Source: Candidatus Taylorbacteria bacterium RIFCSPLOWO2_01_FULL_45_15b (GTDB lineage: Bacteria; Patescibacteriota; Minisyncoccia; Phycocordibacterales; 01-FULL-45-15b). Taken from it: a stretch of DNA of 18,916 nt. Positions within the stretch are counted from its first letter, which is position 1, and each line of letters starts with the position of its first letter. The stretch is taken from contig MHRX01000051.1 of NCBI GenBank assembly GCA_001822655.1, positions 28,898 to 47,813 on the forward strand, written 5' to 3'. Below are positions 1-9,800 of this stretch, piece by piece. The position numbers and the translations under genes are program-made. The notes under the pieces are model-generated. The model was not told the origin of the DNA and made no database searches. It worked only from the letters and a program-made list of their open reading frames with translations.

Positions 1-232
1 CTTGATTCACGGTCATGCTTTTAACATATAAATTTTCTTTCAATAATTCCGTATTTTCCCTTGCGTTGGCAAGCGCGGAATTCAATAGCTTCCGTACCGC
101 GTCGGAAGCGTCTTTAGGAGAAAACTGCAAAATCGCCAAAGCCTCTTCAATAGATTTCTTTTGAATCAATCCAGCGATGAGCCGGACTTTGCGCGGAGAC
201 TGTCTATAAGTATTGAGCGAGGCGGAAACCAT
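1..232 (-). CDS. rplV: 50S ribosomal protein L22, N-terminal part (runs off the window)
   Basis: Translating the complement from the ATG at 232-230 gives 77 residues before the window ends. The N-terminus carries the L22 signature: SASLNTYRQSPRKVRLIAG (residues 3-21), then a helix with KDASDAVRKLLNSALANA (about 40-57), which is typical of this family. L22 binds 23S rRNA and lines the peptide exit tunnel through a long hairpin that lies in the missing part. The start is 5 bp after the rpsS stop, so the two genes are almost certainly co-transcribed in the usual rpsS-rplV order. No convincing Shine-Dalgarno sequence precedes this ATG; translation may depend on coupling to rpsS. The frame is open to the edge and nothing looks damaged. 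Confidence 0.94.
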   Translation of the reverse strand, partial: MVSASLNTYRQSPRKVRLIAGLIQKKSIEEALAILQFSPKDASDAVRKLLNSALANARENTELLKENLYVKSMTVNQ

Positions 233-237
233 AAAAA

Positions 238-579
238 TTATTTCTTATCAGTCGTAACGGCTTTAGCGGATTGTGCGGCGGCGATTTCAGACTCCTTTTT
301 CTTTTGCTCAAGCTCTTTCTGCATTTTTCCTCCGTGTCGGACGAATTTGCGGGTTTGAGAAAATTCCCCTAATCGATGCCCCACCATTTCCTCTGTAATC
401 AAAACCTCGATATGTTCGCGACCATTATGCACCCCAAACTTAAACCCGACCATTTCAGGCGATATTTCGCTAGCTCTATACCACGTCTTAATAACGCCGG
501 CATCTGCAGGTTTTTTATTCGCTATCTTTTGGAGAAGCTTCGGTGCGACCGAAGGTCCTTTCGATAATGATCGTGACAT
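238..579 (-). CDS. rpsS: 30S ribosomal protein S19
   Basis: This 113-residue protein begins MSRSLSKGP, the classic S19 start, and keeps VIKTW (about 29-33), the FGVHNGREH segment (48-56), and VGHRLGEFSQTRKF (66-79) followed by HGGK. S19 sits in the head of the small subunit next to S13 and contacts 16S rRNA and the A-site region. Bacterial S19 is usually about 90 residues. This one has roughly 20 extra C-terminal residues, rich in Lys, Glu and Ala, probably a flexible tail. A purine-rich AGGGGG lies about 13 nt before the ATG, farther than usual. rplV follows 5 bp downstream. Upstream there is no rplB, the normal neighbour. Instead there is a dedicated promoter and, beyond it, the terminator of the giant gene. 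Confidence 0.97.
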   Translation of the reverse strand: MSRSLSKGPSVAPKLLQKIANKKPADAGVIKTWYRASEISPEMVGFKFGVHNGREHIEVLITEEMVGHRLGEFSQTRKFVRHGGKMQKELEQKKKESEIAAAQSAKAVTTDKK

Positions 580-638
580 GTTTATACGGTCGCCCCCTAT
601 TTTCCTAAGAAAAAACGCCCGAGGGCTACAAGACCGTT

Positions 639-667
639 ATAGTATACAAGCGCTTAATCATTGTCAA
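639..667 (-). promoter_or_regulatory. Sigma70-type promoter for rpsS-rplV
   Basis: On the minus strand there is a consensus -35 box TTGACA (667-662), a 17-nt spacer and the -10 box TACTAT (644-639). This lies about 60 nt before the rpsS start and downstream of the giant gene's terminator. A consensus -35, optimal spacing and the position between terminator and gene make this the best promoter in the window. It implies that the ribosomal operon segment starting at rpsS is transcribed independently. Confidence 0.8.
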
Positions 668-668
668 T

Positions 669-695
669 TTTAATGTAACGCATTTAATGTAACGC
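669..695 (-). repeat. Tandem 13-bp direct repeat upstream of the rpsS promoter
   Basis: On the + strand TTTAATGTAACGC occurs at 669-681 and again at 683-695, one base apart (14-bp period, about 1.3 helical turns). The repeat starts two bases upstream of the -35 box, where an activator or an UP-element-like sequence would act. It could equally be a slippage duplication. No regulator is identifiable. Confidence 0.6.
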
Positions 696-746
696 GCACA
701 CTATCCCGGCTCTTTTACATTTGTAATAGTTAGCAAACGGCAAACT

Positions 747-780
747 AAAAACCAGCCCCGCATAAGCGGGGCTGGTTTTT
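747..780. terminator. Bidirectional intrinsic terminator
   Basis: A perfect 15-bp stem (747-761 pairing with 766-780) has the four-base loop ATAA. The GC-rich core CCAGCCCCGC is flanked by A and T runs, giving a U-tract on both strands. It lies about 25 bp after the stop codon of the giant gene (minus strand), so its main job is probably to end that transcript before the rpsS promoter. Confidence 0.9.
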
Positions 781-806
781 TCAAAACATGGGCTTTTTTC
801 TTTTTT

Positions 807-3800
807 TTATTGACTTAAGGCCTCAAGTTTTGTTCGCGTTCCATTTCCAACATATCCGCTTCCTTGCGTTAGACCGACCGGAATCAAGATTTCTGCCGCG
901 TATGCCTCTTGGAAGCGAATCACTGCGCGTTTCGTCGCAGGACCAAAGTATGTCGTCTCAAAGCCGGGAGAGCCGTCTCCGGAAACCGCAACGCTGAAAC
1001 CGAAGGCGTTCAGCCTCGTCTGCAAGGAACGGACGTCTTCTCCTGTCATTCCTTGTTTAAGATCGCGGGTAAAGCGACCCGAGCCAGAAACACTCGAGCC
1101 GATGTTGTAGATTGGAGCGAGACTTATGTCGGCCTCTATTGCGGCGAGAGTACCCGGCCCCGCTATACCGAACTCCGAAGATTCTGCGCAAATCAAGGCT
1201 TTACTGCACTGATATCCTTTCAACGCGGTTTCCGTCAATTCTCCAAAATATCCTGTTGAATTTCCGCTTGCAAGATATTGCCGAGCAATAAGGAATTGTT
1301 GTAACTTCACAACGTCATTCCCGCGGGAACCTCGGCGAAGAGTTGCTCCGGAGAAAACCCGAGTCGCAGGAACGGCGAGCGACTGTCCGACATAATTTAC
1401 CGCGTCAAGCGCCTGAATGCGCGACAGTGTCGCGCCCGTTGCGACTCCGAGCTCGCCCGAAAGCGCCGATGATTCGCCTGCACATACAATACCTTCTCGA
1501 CACTGGAAACTCACCAACGCCGATTCGGTAATCGGACCAAAGTATCCGGTAACGTACTTCTGATCCAAATGACCCTGCGCAACTAAAATTCCCTGAAGTT
1601 TACGTACATCTTCTCCCTCACTGCCGTTACTTAAAGCTCTTGTGATACCCGGCACATAATCGGGCACATAAGCAGGAGGAGTAATATTTCCCGTATTGGA
1701 GATAATTGCCGGAATATTTGGCGTAACAGGAGTCGGTGAGAGTGATGGAGTCGGTGAAACAGGATTTGTTACTGGTTCAGGATTTGGGATATAGCCCACG
1801 GGATATCCCCCGGGAATCTGGGCAGGCGATGGTTGAGGAGAGACAGGATTTGCTGGATTTACTGGCAATACAGGCAAAGTGGTTGGGGTTGGTGGTGCAG
1901 GGGTTTGGGGAGTTGTCGGTGTCGGTGTTGGTGTCGGTGTTGGTGTCGGTGTTGGTGTCGGTGTTGGAGTTGGTGTTGGAGTTGGTGTTACAGCGGAAGC
2001 AGAAACTATTTCTACGACAAGAGTTCTCTCGATCAAGTTTTGTCCATCACTGACGCGCAATATCCATCTATAGGTAAGCGGCGCTGAACCCTGCGGATAC
2101 GTAAATACCTTTGTTGGTACCGCGCCAGCGCCAGTTGTTGACGGAATTTCTGTTCCACCATTTATCGTGTAGTACCATTGCCACACAAGTAAGTCACCAT
2201 CGGGGTCGGTTGCCGTCGCTTGATAGGTTACCCTGGTTCCTTCTCGGAACTGCGGGCCGGAACGGGAAGAATCCACGTCCACCGCATCATAGCCGATAAC
2301 GCCAACCGATGGAGCGTTGTTTGAGGAAGAAGGTGGTGGAGTAGGCGTTGGAGTTGGTGTTGGAGTAGGCGTTGGTGTTGGAGTTGGGGTTGGGGTTGTT
2401 GGAGGGGTTGGAGTATTGTTCGAGACTGCTAGAAATTCTCCGGCTGACCAGCCAATGACAGTTGATCCATTTTCTTGTTCCCAAGCAACCCTAAACCATG
2501 TATACCCGTCTGCATATGTCGATCCGCCAACAACTATACCTTCTTCCCCAACGGCTTGGCTCGTAAGAATATTCCCCGAAACCGACGGCGTCTCGCGAAC
2601 ACGTACCACGTCTATGGCTTCAACAGAAGAACCTATATCAAACGAAGGAACTGATGTCGGTGGAGTTGGGGTTGGAGTAGGGGTAGGTGTTGGGGTAGGA
2701 GTAGGCGTTGGAGTTGGGGTTGGGGTTGGTGTTGGAGTAGGCGTTGGAGTCGGAGTTGGAGAGATAACTTGTGTGCCTGAAAGAATGATAATCTCATCTC
2801 CTGACAAGATTCGACCATAAAGCTGGACTTCATCAATCAATCCGTTGAAGTATTGATCCTGATTATTGTTATTTCCTATCGTGAATGATGTCCCTTGATC
2901 GCGAAGACTGGTTGTCGTTACTAGGTCTGGCTCATTTCCGATTATCGCTTGTGCGAGATTTGCCGACGGAGCAATTTTCAAAGCCGAGCTGACCGTTCCT
3001 CTAGGGAGAATCGGAATTGTGGTTCTTGTATCAGACACCGAACACGTTGCGGGTTGAGGCGTGGTAACGTTCGCAAGATTCGGAAAATTACGAAGGTTGT
3101 CGCAGGTGCATCGAGGCGATGACAGGCCGGTCGGCTGACATTGAGGGAAGTGGCTAGTCGGGAGATTATTCAAAGTCGCCGCAATGCTATCAGGAACGAT
3201 ATCGGTGTACTTTCCGTTGCTGTCACCGTTTACATTTGGAGAAACCCAGAACGAATAGAGACTTCCGTTCGTGAGATAGAATTTTATTTTTACCTCTCTA
3301 CCAGCAATCGCACTTAAGTCGGCGGCGCCGGTCCAATTCATTCTTAACTTTGTATCATCTCCTCTTGCAACACTGCTATTCGCTTTTGAGAATGGCGCAA
3401 TCACCTGACCCGTTGCGGCATCGAGAATTTCTGCCCGAAGTTCGCCGACAGGATTCACGACATTTACGAAGAAATATTTTCCGGAGAAAACAAGCGTGCG
3501 TGTCGTCAATGTTTTTTCCGCACTTCCGGCATCCACCGATACGAATCCGTCTCGCCTTAAGAAGGCTAGTCCCATCGCGCTGTTTTTGTCGGCATCATTT
3601 CCATAAATATCCGATTCCGGATACCATCTACCGGTTCCTCCGCGTCCGACGATGTAGAACCAAATTTTATCACCAACCACTATCATTTCCGGATTTCGCG
3701 CTTCAACATTCCCCCAGTTCCATGAACCTGCACGTTCATCCATATTGAAGAATGAACGCAAATCCTTCCTCTCTATGGTATAGCCATCGCGACTATACCC

Positions 3801-6800
3801 GAGACTGACTTGATTATATTTTGGTCTACCCAAACCAACAAAGTTGTCGCTTTGATGAGTTTGAATAAATGCAATCTCGAGACTTTCATAAGGCTGTATA
3901 TCGAGATTATAAATCTCGGCTGTTTGGGAATTAAATCTCCATTGGTCATCAGAAATCGCTCTAAACCAGAGTTGCCCTAGATCGTGGCGCCATTTGCAAT
4001 ACAGACACGTTCCGCCCCCTGGATGCTGGCCGAGCTCGTCCGCCTGATAAAAGGCAGGCTCGTCAGACGAATCGGCTTCAGAATATCGGCGATAGCGACC
4101 TTTTGATACTTCGCCTTTTAGAGAGTGAACCCAAACTTCTCTAAAAGGATTGTACTGAAGTGACGTTCGATCGCCCTGCGGCCCTGTTGGGGCCCTCCCT
4201 ATTGGCCCTCGCCAATTAAAGCCGTCGCTTGAGTAAAACACCCGAGATTCGACGTCATCGCTTTCAGCATAGGTAAACATTTTGTAGCGATTTGCAGGAA
4301 CATCATTGTCGTCAATAAGAACCGTCGTCCCGACCTCGTATTGCGGATAGCCGAATCTATCCTTGTGCCAGACAATATTAGACCCGGCAAGATATACCTG
4401 ATTAAGCTTGCTATCCAAATTTGGCTTTATCCAATTGACTCCGTCGGCGGATTCCGCATAACAAACACCCCAGAAATACGAGAATATATTTGAATAATTT
4501 GCCTTAACGTTGCAGTCATACCACATCTTGAATTTTCCTTCATCGTAATGGAGTCCAATCGTCCATGAATGCTTCCCGTCTTGGAGAAGATCATTTGCTA
4601 GCACCGGATTAGCGGCGTAATGCTCGGGCAAATAATGAGACTTCGTCATTGTCGTGCTTTCAATCAGAAAATCGTCAACAAAAAGCTGTCGCCCGGTATC
4701 TATCGAAATCACCGGCGGCGGTTTTGTAATGTAGTATGCGGTATTCCAACCATGAGGGAACGTGGCCGGATTGGTCGTAGGAAAGTCAGATTCAAAATCT
4801 TCAGGTTCAGGAGGCCACGGCGTCGGCAGTGTAATGCCGTTGTATTGGAGTGGCGACCAATCCCATGATTGACGCTGGGCCCATCGATATGGCTCCTGCG
4901 GTGTCAAACTGACCGCATACGTTACGTCAATTTTTGTTACGAGACCGCCGATCAGCGAAATTGGTGCGGAACAGTGTGTATAATCACAGCGAAGTTTTTG
5001 AGCAGTCCCGCTCGGAGTACACTCTGATCCTCCAATAGCATACGTGCAGGTCTTATACGTTTCGGTCAAATTATCAAGATCAGTAACATAAAAGCGGTGC
5101 TCGGCCGTTCCGGCATGAGGCTCGTACCCCCGAACTGCAACAGATTCGCTGTGAGGCAATGTGCCCACAACTGACCAGAGGGTATTCGTCATCGGCTGAC
5201 CTGATGAATTTGTTCGAGTTATTTGCACAGCCGCTTTTTCAGATCCGATTGGAGAAAGCGTCCTCGCAGAATATGGCGCGGACGAAGCATCTCCAGTCGG
5301 AAGTTTGGCTACTACTTTATAAGAATATACAGCGTTAGCGGCAAGATTTGAATCCGGGAATTGTTTCGTATTCGCAGGAACAGACGCAATCAAATTGTAA
5401 GCACTGCCTGAATCAGATCTCAATATATTGAATCCTGTTTCAGTTTTTGAACTGTCAACCCAGTTTACGAAGATACTCTTATCAGATGTCGCTTCCGCGC
5501 GGATAAGGGCTGGAGCCCCATTGGTTACCGGCTGTGGAGTTGGCGGGACCACTGGAGGAATAACTGGCGGTACTACGGGAGGAACTACCGGCGGTATAAC
5601 TGGTGGAACTACCGGTGGAACAACAGGAGGTACTATCGGAGGGGTTACAGGGCCGGTAACGGATCGTCCTCCGTCAACGAAACACTTAGTTCCGTTCGCA
5701 ACACCCAATTTGAAGGTGCACGCGACATGATGCCATGCGCCGTCATTCAATCGAATTCCGGAGCCCTTCCAACCGAGAGCCACGTCAGGACCGGCGCTAA
5801 AGTCATACACTCCAAATTCATCGTCGCGTAGAAACATTCCATACATTCCTTCTTTAACCGCTATGCCTCTAAAACCAGAGCCTGCGGTTCCATCAACCTT
5901 TATCCATGCCGCAAGCGATCCTTCTTGTACAGAAAGTCGGGCATCTGACACGGTAACTTTGAGACCGGTCTTAAACTTGACAGCTGTCCCACTCTTGCCG
6001 TCAACTCGTTCAGGCAAAGATCCAAAAGAACCGGTGAGATTGTTTCCGGAACTGTCAGCGACACTTTGTCCGCTTGTCTCATCCAGCTTCCAAAAACCAA
6101 TAATTCCGGCCGGAATGCTACTTGATGGCGGAACGACAACAGGCGGTGTCGTTGGCACAGGAATTGTTCCTGTGTAACTCGCAATAATCGCATCTGCCCA
6201 TTTGTTTCCAATGCGATCAGTCCCTGCTTTATTGACATGAAGTCCATCAAAGAGATCAGTGAGAGCGACGACGGAATTAATATCGACGAAATAAACTTGA
6301 GAACCCTTTGAAGCAACAATACCCGGAATTGCCCCGTTGTACGCGATCACATTTCCATTGTTATAAGTATCAGGGCGAACCGACGGCAAGCTTGCGACAA
6401 AGATTTTTGCAGAAGGTCTGCGGGCACGAATTGCATCAATCAATGAGGAGAGGCGTGAGGGAGCATTTGCAACATTCACATTTCGAATAAGATCGTTCGT
6501 CCCAATCATAAGAAGAACGATGTCCGGATTCGCTATATCAAGCCACGTGTCTATATTATTTTGTATCTGACTGATTTCAAATCCAGGATGTCCTTCGTGA
6601 TCTCTGTCCGTATTTGGAGCTTCGCTTGTATCTTTTTCGGATCCTACTAAATCAGTGTTAAAACCAGCGACGTTAAGTCTTGAGAGAAGCGCGGGTCTAT
6701 ATCCACCCGGAACAAGATGCCCCGACGTGAGTGAGTCACCAATTCCCATTATTTTCAATGTCTGTTGAGGTATTGGTGTGGGAGTTGGAGTGGGTGTGGG

Positions 6801-9800
6801 ATTTGTGCTCCCCGCTGGTCGCAAAAATTCAGACGCTGACCACCCAATCGGCGAAGCGCCACCGGACGCTGTCCAAACAACTTTGTACCACGAATATCCA
6901 TCAGCATTCACCGGCCCTTCAACAACAACGCCTTGCAGTCCAGGATTTACAGAGAGGAGAATCGCTCCTGAAATTGAGGCACTCGAACGTACCCGCACTG
7001 TTTCAGATGTCTCGACTGTTCCGCCGAGAGTTATGCTAGGCGTGGGAGTAGGCGTTGGTGTCGGTGTAGGGGTAGGTGTAGGTGTTGGAGTAGGTGTTGG
7101 GTTTGATGTTCCGTCTTTATGAATGAGAACAAATGTTCCGAATTCGGGGAATGTCGTTGCGCCCCATGTCTTTTGCTCAACCGGAGCGATAGAGCGATCC
7201 GCATCCTTCATAGAGAACGAAATTTTACCCTGTGCATTTGGAGTGACTGGAATGACATCACCGAAATAATTTTCTACATTGTGCAACTCATATGTCCCCC
7301 CCTGCCATCCAAAAGAACTGACATCTGCTTCAACGGTATCTTTTTTATCCCAGTTATAGACGATGACGTTAGCTCGATTGGTGTCATAGGCATTCGCTCG
7401 AACGATCACTTCAGTGCCCGTCGGGGTATACATATTGAGATCAGTATTCAATTTTCCGGTTACATAGCTACCGGTTGCGTCAAATTTTCCAGTTTTTCCT
7501 TGAAGATTCTGCCACTCTGAAAAGGACTTTAGATTGAGACCGTCCGCATTTCCACACTTCGCCGAATTCCAATTCGAGAGATTGAATTCTTTTTCACTTG
7601 TTGGATTTGTACGATAATATGTATTACCTTCAAAAATGAAATTTTGAGTTTTAGCCGTACTATCTGGATAACACAGGGTCATTACTGCGTTTGAGACGGT
7701 AGCATTCCCCCACACTTTGTTATTTTTAAACGTCGCACTGTTAAACTCGAGTGTCTTTAATCCTGACATAAAGTAATTTCCTTCAGCGATTATGTCATTA
7801 TTCTTATGGTCCCATGTCATCACTGCCCCATGACGCTCCTCGCCTTTTGAGAAGAAGTAATTGTTTTTTAGTGCAACATTTTGTGATGGATTCGCAGCAA
7901 AGCCGCCAAAAAGATCACCCTGATAATTTTGCACGAAAACATTTCCTTCAAGAAGAAAGTTGCGTATATATCCTTTTTCAGTATACATGTGCATTCCGAA
8001 GCCATCTCCATGAGCGAGAATATTTTCACGTATCGATTTTTGCGCATTTTGATTTTGAATATATATCTGATGTGACAATGCCCCATCAGGATTCGATAGG
8101 CCATTGTTATAGAGAACCGAACCATAAATTTCTGCGCCTTCAGCTAAAATACTTCCATAAATTCCCTGACTCGAATTGTCGTGAATAATCAAATTTATGA
8201 GTTTTGAAAAGGGAGCATCAAGCTGAACACCTCCTCCGCCGCCCGCACCTCTCTTGATTTCGAAATCGCGATATATTGTCCACCCACCAACATCGCTAAG
8301 GGTGAGCGTGGTTGACCTGAATTCACCATCGAGGACGGCCCATTCACCAGGAACGCTTTGAACTGTTATATAAGCGTTGGCGTTTCCTTTCAAAAGACTA
8401 GTAACAGTACCTTTGTACGTTCCTCCGCGAAGATAAATAATATCTCCTGGCTTCACTTTGCCATTTCCTGCGAAGAGCGCCGTATTTAAATCCCACGGAC
8501 TTAAAGCACTACCGCTCCCTGACGCTGAACCGATCGGAGAAGCGTACCAAATATTTCCATTAGAGTTTATCGGCACAATTGGAGGAGGCGTTACGGGTGT
8601 TGGGGTAGGTGTCGGAGTTGGACCTGGAGTAGAGCCATCTGCATTATATGTAATAATAGTCTTCGAAACGGTTCGTGCATCAATACCAAGCTGAACAGAA
8701 CAAACCGAACCAGTACAATCCATAGGAATAGGATCAGAGTAAGCCGAACTCGTACATTCCGTGCCCCCTTGTGGATAAAGACACCACTGATACATTTCAG
8801 AATATCCGGAAAGATCGGTTACATTTAACGTATGTGAACGGGAAGGAGAAACCGGATTAAACCCCGACATTGCAGAGGTGCTACTTTGAAGATCGGATAT
8901 TACGTTACCCTGTACCCACCAGATAGTATTCGACGCCGCCTGCCCGTTGATTAATCTATAATTTTGCACCGACCCACTCTCTCCGACAGGAACTGGAGTT
9001 GGAGGAACAACAGGAGGCGGAGGTGCTGTTTGAGGAGTTGTGGGATTGGAACCACTCCCAAGATTTGTAATACCAAGTCGTCCACTCAAGTGATTGTTGT
9101 TACTTGCAGAATCTGTCCATGGTCTATAATCTCTCCATTCAACTGTATCTCCCGCTTTTGCAAACCAGTCTCCGACTACGTAAGCATTAGTGCCATCCCC
9201 TGTGATTGACGGAAGTCGCCAAGGATAACGAGAATCGGAATCAACAATAATTCCGTGATCGGTAAATACGCGAGTATTCGCGTTCAACGAGGCAATTTTT
9301 ATATTATTTGTGCAATATCGTGTCGGAGTACAATTACTGCCCGTCTGCTGGCCAACAGTCATATAGATAGTGTCATTAACGACACCGAACTCTCCGCCGT
9401 ATGAACCGCCAACACTCGTAAACGCTTGAGCAAAAGAAGGTGATGAGCCCGAGGCATTTACCGCACGCGGATCAAAAATCTGCCATCCGCTTCTGTTGAC
9501 GAGAGCGCGTATACCGTCCGACATAGGATGAATACCTCCCCAACCACCGTCTACAGGAAGCTGTTTGAAAGTGTTCGAAGCAAGATTGTAATAGAACGTC
9601 TTACCGGTCAGAGTTGTGCGAACCCACGCTTCGCCGTTTGCGGCAAACATTGTGAATGCTCCGTCAAATGAGACGTTGGACAAATCACCAACCGACCTCC
9701 ACCCAGCCGCGCGATTATTGAGGTCCAATTTGTATAGACGGTTTCTGTCAGTTGATTTCCATTCCCCATCCCATGCATTTGTCGGAAACGTAACCGCGTA

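Noticed and set aside
1833..2087. Rightward ORF with Cys-Arg-Cys-Trp repeats, and neighbouring Gly-Val repeat ORFs
   Set aside because: These are antisense readings of the Thr-Pro linker microsatellites of the giant gene.
1913..2760. Possible CRISPR-like or satellite array
   Set aside because: The units are 6-12 bp with no unique spacers, and all are in frame with the Thr-Pro linkers of the giant protein.
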